Assembly: GCA_963842515.1 (NCBI GenBank)
Contig: CAWJGO010000002.1
Coordinates: 1,116,001 to 1,180,000, forward strand
Direction: 5' to 3'
Source of the DNA: CADEED01 sp963842515
GTDB taxonomy: Bacteria > Pseudomonadota > Gammaproteobacteria > Steroidobacterales > Steroidobacteraceae
Length of the DNA: 64,000 nt
Position numbers and translations under genes: made by a program. Below the pieces are notes generated by a model. It did no database searches. It saw only the letters and a program-made list of their open reading frames with translations, and was not told the DNA's origin. The stretch's first letter is position 1; the number at the start of each line of letters is the position of its first letter. This document shows positions 17,923 to 27,252 of this stretch, piece by piece.

Positions 17923-19164
17923 ATGAGCTTCATCGCACCTGCGGGCACGCCACTTCCGGTGCTGCTGTACGCCAGCGCACTGCTCGAAGGACTGACGGAC
18001 TCAGGCGCGGCGGAGCGGCTGGCCCGGACGTTTGCGGATCACAGCGGCCATACCCGTGGATATCTGTTCTCCACGGGCCGTGCCGCCATGGTGGTGGCGC
18101 TCGACGCCTTGCGCGAAGCGGCGAACGACCCGCGGCGATCCGAAGTCATCGTTGCCGGGTACACCTGTTATTCGGTACCGGCATCGGTCTTGCGCGCGGG
18201 GCTGAGGCCGCGTTTGTGTGAGGTCGATCCGCGCACACTGAGCTTCGACCTCGACGATCTTCAACGCTTCGATGCCTCCAGAGTACTGGCAGTGGTCAGC
18301 GCCAACCTGTATGGCCTGCCAAACGCGATGGATCAGCTCGCATCGTGGGCGCGGAATTCGGGCGTGGCGTTGCTAGACGATGCAGCGCAGGCCCTCGGCG
18401 CGCGCCTTGCCAATCGGCCCGTGGGCGGTTTCGGTGATGTCGGGCTCTTCAGCCTCGACAAGGGCAAGAACATCACCAGCCTGGAAGGTGGCGCGCTGGT
18501 CGCCAGCACGCCCGCCATTGCCGACGCCATCGAGCGCCGATGGCGGGAGCTGCCGGCCGTGAACGCGGTACACGCGCTGACGACCGCCGCGAAACTGGCG
18601 GCCTATTCCCTGCTGCTGCGGCCCGGCCTTTATGGCATCACACGCAAGCTGCCATTTCTGGGGCTGGGCTTGACTCGATACGAGGACGATTACCCCTTGC
18701 TGAAGTACCCCCGCCTGCTCGCCGGATTCGGCAACCGGCTCTACGCGCGACTGCCCGAGCTCACACGCATCCGCAGGGCGAACGCAGAGCGCCTGCGCCA
18801 CACACTGCGCGACGTGTCCGCAGTGGAGTTTGTCTCACTCCTGCCAGGCGCCGAACCCGGGTACACCCGCTTGCCGGTATTGGCGAGAAATCCCGAGACG
18901 CGCTCGCGCCTGATCGGCGCGCTGCAGGCTGCCGGCATCGGCGCCACCGCTTCGTATCCCGCCGCCTTGTGCGACGTTCCCGAACTCGCCAGCGAATTGC
19001 ATGAAAGCGATCGACGCCTTCCCGGCGCACGCGATATCGCAGCGCGCATCATGACTCTTCCGGTCCACCCGTATTGCCCGGGCGATCATGCCGAAAGGGT
19101 TGCGCAAGTCCTGTTGCGTGATGCCGCGGGTCCCAACCATGCAGCGCGAGCGCACTCGCCATGA
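17923..19164 (+). CDS. DegT/DnrJ/EryC1/StrS-type aminotransferase
   Basis: 413-residue PLP enzyme predicted to aminate a keto-sugar nucleotide, giving an amino sugar for the repeat unit. Seen: FSTGRAAMVVALDAL (PLP phosphate site), EVIVAGYTCYSVPASVLRAG, the LLDDAAQALGA Asp stretch that contacts the pyridine nitrogen, and FSLDKGKNITSLEGG, in which the Lys is the expected Schiff-base residue. The C-terminal third is less conserved. It follows the FemAB gene by six bases and overlaps the GT4 start by four (ATGA). Confidence 0.87.
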   Translation: MSFIAPAGTPLPVLLYASALLEGLTDSGAAERLARTFADHSGHTRGYLFSTGRAAMVVALDALREAANDPRRSEVIVAGYTCYSVPASVLRAGLRPRLCEVDPRTLSFDLDDLQRFDASRVLAVVSANLYGLPNAMDQLASWARNSGVALLDDAAQALGARLANRPVGGFGDVGLFSLDKGKNITSLEGGALVASTPAIADAIERRWRELPAVNAVHALTTAAKLAAYSLLLRPGLYGITRKLPFLGLGLTRYEDDYPLLKYPRLLAGFGNRLYARLPELTRIRRANAERLRHTLRDVSAVEFVSLLPGAEPGYTRLPVLARNPETRSRLIGALQAAGIGATASYPAALCDVPELASELHESDRRLPGARDIAARIMTLPVHPYCPGDHAERVAQVLLRDAAGPNHAARAHSP

Positions 19165-20324
19165 CGCGCGAATCGCCAACTTCCCCGCCCGCGCGTGGCG
19201 CCATCGCGCTGGTCGCGAACTACGAATCGGATGTGGGCTACGCCTGGTGGCTCATGGAGAACTTCTGGGCGCTGATAGCGCTGCGCGCCGACGGCGAGGG
19301 CCGAAAATGCGTGCTGGCATATCCGCGCATCGGTGTCATCCCGAGCAAGGTCCGTGAAGCACCGATCGATATCCACGAGTTCCGGTTTTCGCGCCGGAAC
19401 TGGCGCGAGGCGATGACCACCGCGCAGTTCCTGCGCCGGCACGGAGTCACGTCCGTCTATCTCACCGACTGGCCCTACCTGCACTGGTCCTATCTACTCT
19501 GGCGCTGTTACGGGGTTCGCCGCATCGTCATGCACGACCACACTCCCGGAATGCGCCCGCCGATCGGCGGATTGCGGGGCATGGTGAAGCGTATTGCCTT
19601 TGCGTTGCGTGTGTTCTCGTGCCACCAATACGTCGCCGTGTCCAAGTACGTAGGCCAACGGCATGTGCAGAACGCGCGGGTGCCGTCGAACCTCGATGTG
19701 GTCGTGGAGAACGGGATCGTGCCGTTCGACCCGCGGGGCGTGGCGCGTGGCGCCGTGCGCGAGCGCATCGGCATACCCGCCGACGCATTTCTCATCGTGC
19801 TGGTTTCGCGTGCGACGTATTACAAGGGCCTCGATTTCGCGGTGCGCTGTGTCGCCGCTCTGAAGGACAAGGTTCGCGACCGGCCGGTTTACGCCGTGCA
19901 CTGCGGTGATGGTCCGGACCTCGAGGCCTTTCGCCAGCTGGCGACCGAACTGCACATCGCCGATCACTTCCTGTTCCTCGGGCGCCGCACCGATGTCCGC
20001 GACATCCTCGCGAGCTCGGACGTCGCGTTTCATCCCTCGCTGGGCGAGGCGATGTCGCTCGCCATTCTCGAGTTCATGTGCGCGGGGTTGCCGGTGGTCG
20101 TGCCCGACAACGCATCGGTCTGCACAACCATCGAGCACGGTCACACAGGGATGGTCTACCCGGCGAGGAATGAGGCGCAGGCCACGCAGGCGCTCGTTGA
20201 TTTATGCACGGACCGTGCGTTGCGCGATCGCCTGGGCGCACAGGCACGGGCGGTGTGCCTCGATCGTTACCTGCTCGAGCACACCAACGCTTCATTCATG
20301 CGTCAGGTGGTGACGCTACTTTGA
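19161..20324 (+). CDS. Glycosyltransferase family 4
   Basis: 387-residue GT4. Visible: IALVANYESDVGYAWWLMENFW at the start, an HDHTPGMRPP segment, VSKYVGQRH, a donor-domain start at FLIVLVSRATYYKGLDFAVR, and the EX7E motif EAMSLAILE followed by FMCAGLPVVVPDN. It ends the SGNH-FemAB-DegT operon and overlaps the convergent glycosyltransferase gene by nine bases. Absence of a standard GG acceptor loop near the N-terminus makes the substrate class hard to guess. Confidence 0.88.
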   Translation: MTRESPTSPPARGAIALVANYESDVGYAWWLMENFWALIALRADGEGRKCVLAYPRIGVIPSKVREAPIDIHEFRFSRRNWREAMTTAQFLRRHGVTSVYLTDWPYLHWSYLLWRCYGVRRIVMHDHTPGMRPPIGGLRGMVKRIAFALRVFSCHQYVAVSKYVGQRHVQNARVPSNLDVVVENGIVPFDPRGVARGAVRERIGIPADAFLIVLVSRATYYKGLDFAVRCVAALKDKVRDRPVYAVHCGDGPDLEAFRQLATELHIADHFLFLGRRTDVRDILASSDVAFHPSLGEAMSLAILEFMCAGLPVVVPDNASVCTTIEHGHTGMVYPARNEAQATQALVDLCTDRALRDRLGAQARAVCLDRYLLEHTNASFMRQVVTLL

Positions 20325-21449
20325 AGCAGCCGGGCCGCGGCCGGTGAGCTCGCAAAGTACCGGCTCCAGTTCGTCGGCGAAAATCGCAGCATCGTAGCGC
20401 TGCTGCACGAGCCGCGCGGACGCCGCCACCGCGGGTTCGTTGGCAGCGCCGCGATCGAGGCCGAGCAGAATCGCCTCGCGTAGAGCGGCCACATCGCGTG
20501 GAGCTGCCATGGCGCCGTGCTCCCCTTCGGTCATGTATTCCTGCAGCACTTCATTGCGCGTGGCGACGAACGGGCGCCTCATGACCATGGCTTCGAACAG
20601 CGCACGAATGCCTGACGGGTAGGTGATGCCGGGCTTGAGCGGAATCACGACCAGGGCGCAGTCGCGATACAGCTCGAACAGCGCCTCGTAGGCGATGCGC
20701 TGGTGGACAGTGATGTTCGGATTGCCCGCCACGTCCACTCCGCGCAGCAGGTACGGCAGGGTGATGAGGTCGAGCCGTACATCCGTGCCACGAATGGCTT
20801 CCACCAGCGTGGCGTAGTCGCGGCCCACGTCGCGTCCGACCGCGAGAATCCTGCGATTGGGGGCAGGCTGATCTTGTGTGACGAACCGCTGATAGAAGGC
20901 CACGTCGATGGTATAGGGCAGCACGCGGATGCGCTGCGCCAGGTTGCCATAGCGTTCGATCCACACCTGCTTCTGAAACTGCGAATAGCAGATCGTCTCG
21001 TGCGCCAGGCGCAGACTGACGCGCGTGCCCCACGATTTCCACCATCGCTGTGGCGGCGCGAACATGGAATCGAGAAAGATGAGTTTGCGGCCGAAGACCC
21101 GCGTCGCCAGGGCCGCGGCGGCTGAAAAGTCGTCCTTGACGATCACCACGTCACTGCGGGCGATATCGCGCAATGTGCCGAAGCCGATACCGATCACCGA
21201 GAACTGCCGCAAAAATTTCAAGATGCGGCCCGTCACGCCGCTGAAGCGCGAATCGCTGAAGGCCACCTGCCAACCACGGCGCCGAAGCTCTTCGGCACCG
21301 TAGAGGCGCTCGGTGGGGCTCGCGCCCGAAGCGACGTTGCGAGCCTCATCGGCAATCGGATGCGGAAACAGAAACAGCAAACGTGGTGCGGGGCCGGCGG
21401 CGGACGCCCGCGGGGCGGGGGCTTGAGCGTCTGCCATCAGGGGTTCCAA
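20316..21449 (-). CDS. Glycosyltransferase, GT4-like
   Basis: 377-residue GT-B protein. N-terminal PRLLFLFPHPIADEARNVASG, acceptor-domain end AHETICYSQFQKQVWIERYG, donor-domain start RRILAVGRDVGRDYATLVEAIRG, and PSGIRALFEAMVMRRPFVATRNEVLQEYM near the C-terminus. The EX7E motif is imperfect (only the distal Glu is clear). The first about 20 residues are Ala/Pro-rich and an ATG at residue 5 is an alternative start. Its 5' end is close to the divergent polysaccharide deacetylase gene. Confidence 0.82.
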   Translation of the reverse strand: MEPLMADAQAPAPRASAAGPAPRLLFLFPHPIADEARNVASGASPTERLYGAEELRRRGWQVAFSDSRFSGVTGRILKFLRQFSVIGIGFGTLRDIARSDVVIVKDDFSAAAALATRVFGRKLIFLDSMFAPPQRWWKSWGTRVSLRLAHETICYSQFQKQVWIERYGNLAQRIRVLPYTIDVAFYQRFVTQDQPAPNRRILAVGRDVGRDYATLVEAIRGTDVRLDLITLPYLLRGVDVAGNPNITVHQRIAYEALFELYRDCALVVIPLKPGITYPSGIRALFEAMVMRRPFVATRNEVLQEYMTEGEHGAMAAPRDVAALREAILLGLDRGAANEPAVAASARLVQQRYDAAIFADELEPVLCELTGRGPAASK

Positions 21450-21581
21450 CTTATGTGCAACAGTGTCAACTCACGGTACGCGGAGCGGCAGTTTAGTCGA
21501 TTTGGTCCGCTGAAACGATTTGCTGCACCACTTCCGTGTGGGCACACTCTCTGCCGCCCACACCTCTGTCCGGAAACATCT

Positions 21582-22613
21582 TTGCCGCTTCGATCCATAT
21601 TCAGGCGACTCGTCACCCAGGTGCTCTACGCGAGCGGCCTCCTGTGGTTGCTTCTCAGGTGGCGTACCCGCCGCCGCCTGTTGGTACTCACCTATCACCG
21701 TGTGCTGCCGGACGAGGCCCGTGCCGAATCGTTCTCGGCGGATGGCATCGTGGTGACTCCCGACACCTTCGATCGGCAGATGCGCTTGTTAGCCCGCAGG
21801 TTCGAGGTGCTGACCCCCGACGATTTTTTCGCCGTGCTCGCCGGTCACCGCTCCTGGCCCACGCGCGGCTGCCTGGTGACCTTCGACGACGGCTGGTGGG
21901 ACAACCTCGAATATGCCGCCCCGGTGTTATCCCGGCACGGGGTACCTGCGTTGTTGTTCGTCGCCACGGATTACATTGGCAGCGGCGGCGTGTTCTGGCA
22001 GGAGCGTCTCTCGAACATGCTGATGCAGGCTCGGGCATGCGGCGAACCGGCGCGCGCGTTCCTGCAGCAGTTCGACGCTACGCACCTGCTCGCCATGAAG
22101 GAGGCCGACCTCCGTGCCGCGATTCGCAGCGTCATCGATCGGCTGAAGCGGCGCCCGCCCGCGGATGTGCAACAGGTATTGCTCGCCGCAGAGACCTTCC
22201 TGGCGAGCCAGGGCGTGACACCACGCGCCGCGGCTGCCGATCGCTTCATGTCCTGGCAGCAGCTGGCGCGGCTGCTCGGCGAGTCGCCGTTCCTCGTCGG
22301 CTCGCACGGGTGTTCGCACGTGCCCTTCACGCAACTGTCTTCCGAAGAACTCGAGGCTCAACTGCGAGTCTCGCGCGATCGCATCGCCGCGGAAACCGGC
22401 GCTGCCGTGCAAGATCTCGCTTATCCGAACGGGGATTGCGATGGTGCCGTCGCGCAGAGCACGGGAGCCGCCGGGTATCGCATGGCGTTTTCCACCGAGC
22501 GTGGGTTCGTGGCCAGCAGCGACGACCGGCACCGGCTGCGCCGGATCAACATTCACGAACACGGGTCGAATACCGACGCGTTGTTCCTCGCGCGCCTGGC
22601 CGGCCTGACGTAG
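21582..22613 (+). CDS. Polysaccharide deacetylase (NodB homology domain)
   Basis: About 343-residue carbohydrate esterase family 4 protein. Seen: a membrane-anchor-like N-terminus (LVTQVLYASGLLWLLLRW), LLVLTYHRVLP, motif 1 CLVTFDDGWWDN with the Asp pair, and motif 2 SHGCSHVPFT with His-x4-His-like spacing for metal, then LAYPNGDCD (motif 3-like). It may deacetylate GlcNAc-type residues. Start: the frame extends to 21360 but overlaps the divergent glycosyltransferase gene; TTG at 21582 directly before the hydrophobic segment is my choice and is uncertain. The ATP-grasp gene follows five bases later. Confidence 0.85.
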   Translation: MPLRSIFRRLVTQVLYASGLLWLLLRWRTRRRLLVLTYHRVLPDEARAESFSADGIVVTPDTFDRQMRLLARRFEVLTPDDFFAVLAGHRSWPTRGCLVTFDDGWWDNLEYAAPVLSRHGVPALLFVATDYIGSGGVFWQERLSNMLMQARACGEPARAFLQQFDATHLLAMKEADLRAAIRSVIDRLKRRPPADVQQVLLAAETFLASQGVTPRAAAADRFMSWQQLARLLGESPFLVGSHGCSHVPFTQLSSEELEAQLRVSRDRIAAETGAAVQDLAYPNGDCDGAVAQSTGAAGYRMAFSTERGFVASSDDRHRLRRINIHEHGSNTDALFLARLAGLT

Positions 22614-22617
22614 CGGG

Positions 22618-23808
22618 GTGGAAGTTTTGCGAGTTCTAGTCACCGACAGCAACAACCGTTCTGCGCTCGCGGCCGTGCGCGCCCTGGGCCGCAAGGGCCA
22701 CGAGGTCATCGTCGCCGGTGAAGCCCATCCCTCGCTCGCCTCCGTCTCGCGCTACTGCCATGCGTTCGAGCGTTATTCGTCGGCCCAGCACGACCCGCCT
22801 GGCTTCGTCGCCGATGTCGCACGAATCTGCGCCTCGCGGCAGATCGATGTGCTGATGCCGATGACCGAAGTCAGCACGTTGCTCCTGACTACTCACCAGG
22901 AAAAACTGCCGGCGCACACTCGCCTGCCCTTTCCCGGCGCCGCGGCGGTCGCCGCGGCCGCCGACAAGGCGCATGTCCTCGGTCTCGCGGAACGCCTTGG
23001 CATTCCGATTCCAAAAACCGTGGTGTGCCACTCCGCCGAGGAAGTGCGCTCGGCCGCGCGCAGCCTGGGACTGCCGGTGGTCATCAAGGCGACGCGCTCA
23101 CGCGTGTGGACTGGCACGCAGTGGTTGTCGTCCTCCGTGCGGTATGCGCCCGAGGCGACGGCGCTCGAGGGCCACTTGGGCGAAATACCTCAAGACATCT
23201 ATCCCCTGCTCGTGCAGGAAAGGATCGACGGCGACGGCGCCGGCGTGTTCCTGTGTTGCGATGAGCAAGGAGTGGTCGCGTCCTTCGCACACCGCCGCAT
23301 ACGCGAGAAACCACCGTCGGGCGGCGTGAGTGTCCTGAGCGAAAGCGTGACTCCCGATCCGGCGGCACTGCAGCACGCCAGCCGGATCCTGCAGGCAATG
23401 GGCTGGCGTGGCATTGCGATGGTCGAGTTCAAACGAGACAACCGTGATAACACGCTCAAGCTCATGGAGATCAACGGCAGATTCTGGGGCTCACTGCAGC
23501 TCGCCATCGATGCCGGCGTCGATTTCCCCTCGTTGCTCGTCGAAATCGCGAATGGGGCGCGTCCGCCGACGCCGGCGTATCGAACGGGTACGCGCACGCG
23601 CTGGCTGCTGGGCGACGTCGATTCGCTGTTGACTGTTCTGCTGCGCAGTCGCGCACGCGCGAATTTGCCCGCGTCGCATCCCGGCAAGTTGCGTACGCTG
23701 CTCAGCTTCCTGCGGCCGCACCGTCATACCCGGTTCGAGCTCGAGCGCCTGGACGACCTGCGCCCTGCGATGCTGGAAGCGCGACGCTGGCTGTCAGGTC
23801 AGCGCTGA
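22618..23808 (+). CDS. ATP-grasp ligase (CarB-like)
   Basis: 396-residue ATP-grasp enzyme expected to form an amide or peptide-like bond through an acylphosphate. Seen: Rossmann-like start RVLVTDSNNRSALAAVRAL, LGIPIPKTVVCHSAEE, VVIKATRSR (ATP-binding Lys strand), PLLVQERIDGDGAGVFL, and MVEFKRDNRDNTLKLMEINGRFWGSL, whose Glu and Asn are the metal ligands. GTG at 22618 is the start, after GCGGG. It is co-transcribed with the deacetylase and could attach an amino acid to an amino sugar (inference). It overlaps the convergent O-ligase-like gene by 15 bases. Confidence 0.85.
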   Translation: MEVLRVLVTDSNNRSALAAVRALGRKGHEVIVAGEAHPSLASVSRYCHAFERYSSAQHDPPGFVADVARICASRQIDVLMPMTEVSTLLLTTHQEKLPAHTRLPFPGAAAVAAAADKAHVLGLAERLGIPIPKTVVCHSAEEVRSAARSLGLPVVIKATRSRVWTGTQWLSSSVRYAPEATALEGHLGEIPQDIYPLLVQERIDGDGAGVFLCCDEQGVVASFAHRRIREKPPSGGVSVLSESVTPDPAALQHASRILQAMGWRGIAMVEFKRDNRDNTLKLMEINGRFWGSLQLAIDAGVDFPSLLVEIANGARPPTPAYRTGTRTRWLLGDVDSLLTVLLRSRARANLPASHPGKLRTLLSFLRPHRHTRFELERLDDLRPAMLEARRWLSGQR

Positions 23809-25149
23809 TCCTCGCGACACCTGCGTTGACCAGGCGCTGCGCTGCGCCGCGGCAGCAGGTGCGGCCGGCTTCCTGCCACGCGCCATCTTCTTCTCCGGCG
23901 CCAGGCTGATACCCGACTGGTTGATCACCACGCCGCGATACGCAACCGCGATCCCGATGAGAACGAAGATGTGCGGGTAATACAGCACCGAAAGAAATGC
24001 TGCTGACACGATGAAGCCTATGAAGCAGGCACTCAGCATGAACAAGGTGCGAATCTGGTGCGTGGATTCCGGTGTTTCTCCCTTGAGCTCCAGCGCCCGC
24101 CTCATGCGCGCGTGCAGGCGGATATTGCCGAGCATCAGCACCAGCAGTAACACCAGGCCGGGGAAACCGAATTCCCCGAGCATCAGGAAGTACATGGAAT
24201 GCGCCGTCATCCAGCGCACCGGAGCATTGGGTCCCCGATATATCGGAAAGTTGTTAGGGAAGTTTCCCGCACCCACTCCCACAGGATTCTTGAGCGCCAT
24301 GCGGGTTGCCGCCTTCCAGGCCTCGATGCGTGACTGCGCCGAACTTTCGTCCTGGTACGCGGTGATCGTACTCATGCGGTCGAAGTAGACGGACGGTGCG
24401 AACATCAATGCGATCAACGCCACGAAGCCAATGGCGACCATCGACAGAGCCTTGCGTGAGCTGCGCAGCCACATGTAGCCGAACACGGCGATGATGCCGA
24501 GGCTGGCACCGCGCGATTGCGTACCAACGATGGCAAGGATGAGCAGCATGAACGCCAACCACCATAGTCCCTGCTTGAACTTGGACTTGCTGATCAGCGC
24601 CATGTGAATGGCCGCGGGCACCAGCAGACAGATCGACAGGGAATAGTCGTTGCCGTCGCCCATGAACGGCGCGCCCTTGACGTAGTGGCGAATGCTCGCG
24701 TCGGTGATGATCTGCGGATTCATCATCACCAGGTACAGGTGGCAAAGAATCAACGTGACGAACATTCCGAGCACGCGCTTCTCGGTGGTCACGATGCGCA
24801 CGATCATCAGGAACAGGAAGAAATACCCCAGTGCGTTGTTGAACGTGTTGACCGATCGCTGGCGGTTGTCGGCCCAGAGGATCGACAGCGGAATGGCGAT
24901 GATGAACACCAGCAACCACTTCGTCTGCGGGTCGCGGAAGATCTCGCCCCAGGGCCTCACCCCCTTCACGAAGAACTGCACCACGAACAGCGCCAGCGGA
25001 ATCATGGCGTTGAGTGGGATGGCCTGCAGAGGCGCCCACCACACACCCGGGCGCGTGTACTCGAATACCAGCACCAGCAACAACCAGGCATACAGGAAGC
25101 CGCCCTGCTTGCTCGAGTCTTGCGAGTGCCAGCGCGCGATTGCAGCCAC
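23794..25149 (-). CDS. O-glycosylation ligase/Wzy-like polymerase, exosortase A-associated
   Basis: 451-residue polytopic membrane protein of the O-antigen ligase (WaaL/Wzy_C) superfamily. Many hydrophobic segments; VVFEYTRPGVWW-like N-terminus, LWADNRQRSVNTFNN, KGAPFMGDGNDYSLSIC, IVGTQSRGASLGIIAVFGYMW (the conserved Arg of the periplasmic-loop motif), and the large loop AWKAATRMALKNPVGVGAGNF with a P-G-G-N signature. These fit the exosortase-A-linked O-glycosylation ligase family (TIGR03097 type). It would polymerise or ligate the lipid-linked glycan in the periplasm. It is last in the long minus-strand operon; one base separates it from the upstream GT4. Confidence 0.9.
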   Translation of the reverse strand: MAAIARWHSQDSSKQGGFLYAWLLLVLVFEYTRPGVWWAPLQAIPLNAMIPLALFVVQFFVKGVRPWGEIFRDPQTKWLLVFIIAIPLSILWADNRQRSVNTFNNALGYFFLFLMIVRIVTTEKRVLGMFVTLILCHLYLVMMNPQIITDASIRHYVKGAPFMGDGNDYSLSICLLVPAAIHMALISKSKFKQGLWWLAFMLLILAIVGTQSRGASLGIIAVFGYMWLRSSRKALSMVAIGFVALIALMFAPSVYFDRMSTITAYQDESSAQSRIEAWKAATRMALKNPVGVGAGNFPNNFPIYRGPNAPVRWMTAHSMYFLMLGEFGFPGLVLLLVLMLGNIRLHARMRRALELKGETPESTHQIRTLFMLSACFIGFIVSAAFLSVLYYPHIFVLIGIAVAYRGVVINQSGISLAPEKKMARGRKPAAPAAAAQRSAWSTQVSRGSALT

Positions 25150-25150
25150 C

Positions 25151-26293
25151 TCAGGCCACCCCGGCCAGGTTTTCGTAAATCCGCGTCAACCGCTGCGTGC
25201 GAACCTCGAACGAGAAATTTTCCAGCACATCCGCGTGACCCGCCCCGGCCATGCGCACGAACTGCGCGGGATCTTTGAGAAACCGCTCGATACCGGCAGT
25301 GAGCTCATCGATGTCGGGCCGGATCAGCCAGGCGCTGTGCGCGTGGCGGACGACTTCATCGGTACCGCCAACCGCCGTGGCGAGCAGCGGAACTTTCAGG
25401 AACGCACACTCGAGAATCACGTTGGGCAGGCCTTCCGTGAAGGAGCTTTGCACGATCAGATCGGACTCGAAATAGAGGTTGGGCATGTCGGCAACATAGC
25501 CGTCGAACTGGACCCGGTCGCCGATACCCAGCGACTGCGCCAGTTCGCGGAGCTGCTGCTCGAGCGGGCCGATACCGGCGATGCGCAGGCGCAGCCCGGG
25601 CCAGCGGCCGGAAAGTCGCTGTACCGCACGGATCAGCATGTCCTGGCCCTTCTCGGGTGACAGGCGCCCCACGTTCAGCAGCGTGATCGGTCCGGCAGGA
25701 TCGATCGGCCGCCGCGGGCGCTCGAGAATCTCGCGACCATATGCCGAAGTTACGAGCGCGTTGTGGAGGATGGGCGCGCGGGCAGCCGGCAGCCACCACA
25801 AAGGAACCAGCCTGCGTATGGCGTGTGAGACGAGAATGACCTGCTTCGAACCACCCAACAGCACCTTGTCCACGAATCGCACGACCTTACGCTTGGCGGA
25901 GTTGGCTATCCAGCCATGCGCGGTGGTCACCAGGTGCACTCGCCGACGCAGGCGGCAGCGCTGGGCGATCAACCGCGAGCGGAATTCACTGCTGTGCAGC
26001 ACATTGATGTCGAGACGATCGATGACCTTGACGACCTCGTCGACGACCGGACCGCCGAGGCCACCTAAGTCTTCGAACTCGAAGACGCTCAGGCCGCGTA
26101 ACCGCGCAGTGTCGACCAGAGGATGATCGTCGTCGCGGGGAGCCACGAACGCGCCAATGTGGAACTCGATGCGGGCGGGATCGAGGTGTGATGCGGTTTC
26201 AAGGATCGTGCGTCCCGGTCCGTCGATCCACGGCGAGTCTCGCAGGTGCAGTACACGCACCGGTGCGCGGCCGGCTGCCGCCGCGAGCTTCAC
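25151..26293 (-). CDS. Glycosyltransferase family 4
   Basis: 380-residue GT4. Seen: VRVLHLRDSPWIDGPGRTIL (glycine loop), INVLHSSEFRSRLIAQR, SHAIRRLVPLW, donor-domain start ITLLNVGRLSPEKGQDMLIRA, and EX7E as EGLPNVILE followed by CAFLKVPLLATAVGGTDE. The GTG at 26293 was selected over an ATG at 26323 because it forms a GTGA overlap with the hydrolase stop and has GGAGCGG upstream at good spacing. Position in the core operon suggests it adds one sugar of the repeat unit. Confidence 0.9.
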   Translation of the reverse strand: MKLAAAAGRAPVRVLHLRDSPWIDGPGRTILETASHLDPARIEFHIGAFVAPRDDDHPLVDTARLRGLSVFEFEDLGGLGGPVVDEVVKVIDRLDINVLHSSEFRSRLIAQRCRLRRRVHLVTTAHGWIANSAKRKVVRFVDKVLLGGSKQVILVSHAIRRLVPLWWLPAARAPILHNALVTSAYGREILERPRRPIDPAGPITLLNVGRLSPEKGQDMLIRAVQRLSGRWPGLRLRIAGIGPLEQQLRELAQSLGIGDRVQFDGYVADMPNLYFESDLIVQSSFTEGLPNVILECAFLKVPLLATAVGGTDEVVRHAHSAWLIRPDIDELTAGIERFLKDPAQFVRMAGAGHADVLENFSFEVRTQRLTRIYENLAGVA

Positions 26294-27252
26294 TTGCCCG
26301 CTCCGAAGCGCGAACGCAACCATGCGGCGGTGAGTTCTCGTGCCTGGCCGATCCAGGCCGGATCGCTCAGCACATGGTTCGCCTGGGGTATGAGCGACAG
26401 CTCCACCAGATCACCATGGCGTGAAAGCGGTTCGGCCCAGGGCGTGGCGAACTTTTCCTCGTACTCGAAATGAAGCCGATCGGCGCCACTGAAAATCATG
26501 AGCGCCGGTTTGCGCAGCGTCAGATGGCGGAACATCGCGCGCACGAAATGCATGTTGAGATTCGCCGCCGGTGGCGTAAGCGGTGCCGGCACCTCGGTCA
26601 CGGTTACCTTGCGTCCGCTGCGCGGCTTCAGGCCGACCGCCACGAGAATTGCGCGCAGGATGGTCCGATAGTCGCTGCGCGCCGTCAGCAGGCGACGCCA
26701 CGACGCGGGATCGAATAGTTTGCGCAGGTATATGCCCTGCACGCGCTTCAGCTGCCCCTGGGTCATGACATCGGCTGCGTGCGCGCCGGAGGCGTCGAGG
26801 ATCACCGGGAGACCGAGGGCATAGAGCCCCGCCACGCGTTCGTCATGTTCGGCGGCTAGCAACCCGGTGAGCGCGCCGCCACACAAGCCGCCAACGATGA
26901 AACGCTTGATGCCGTACTGCACCGCGAGCCAATCCATCGCCGCGAGCACATCCGGTACGTGCCTGCCGAGTTGCACCTGTCGATAGAGCTGATCGAGCTG
27001 CTGCTCAGGCAGGTCACCCTCGGAATCACCCAGCCCGTGGAAATCGACGCGCATCACCGGTATGCCGGCGCGCAGGAACTCCGGTGCCAGTTTGCGGTAC
27101 AGCCGATGAGGTGCCACCCGCATCTTCACGCCGGGGGACAGCAGCAGGCAGGCGATGTCGGACTGCGGGCCCGATTCGGGCAGCGTCAGCAAGCAATGCA
27201 GGGCATGCCCTGCGCGATTGCGAACGGTGACTATTTCTTCGCGGTCGGACAT
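26290..27252 (-). CDS. Alpha/beta hydrolase, exosortase A-associated, with Cys in the nucleophile elbow
   Basis: 320-residue alpha/beta-hydrolase-fold protein. Oxyanion strand ACLLLSPGVKMRVAPHRLY, MRVDFHGLGDSEGD, elbow FIVGGLCGGALTGLLAA where Gly-x-Cys-x-Gly places Cys where Ser is usual, ALMIFSGADRL as the acid strand, and ANHVLSDP as the His strand. A pair of unrelated-sequence hydrolases is typical of exosortase A loci (TIGR03100/TIGR03101 pair), and the other member is the next gene upstream. The Cys nucleophile would suit a thioesterase or acyl transfer, which fits the CoA-ligase and ACP genes nearby (inference). Confidence 0.83.
   Translation of the reverse strand: MSDREEIVTVRNRAGHALHCLLTLPESGPQSDIACLLLSPGVKMRVAPHRLYRKLAPEFLRAGIPVMRVDFHGLGDSEGDLPEQQLDQLYRQVQLGRHVPDVLAAMDWLAVQYGIKRFIVGGLCGGALTGLLAAEHDERVAGLYALGLPVILDASGAHAADVMTQGQLKRVQGIYLRKLFDPASWRRLLTARSDYRTILRAILVAVGLKPRSGRKVTVTEVPAPLTPPAANLNMHFVRAMFRHLTLRKPALMIFSGADRLHFEYEEKFATPWAEPLSRHGDLVELSLIPQANHVLSDPAWIGQARELTAAWLRSRFGAGK

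Noticed and set aside
21360..21581. Upstream part of the open frame of the plus-strand deacetylase
   Set aside because: It overlaps the divergent glycosyltransferase gene and has Cys/Gly/Arg-rich composition unlike the deacetylase family.
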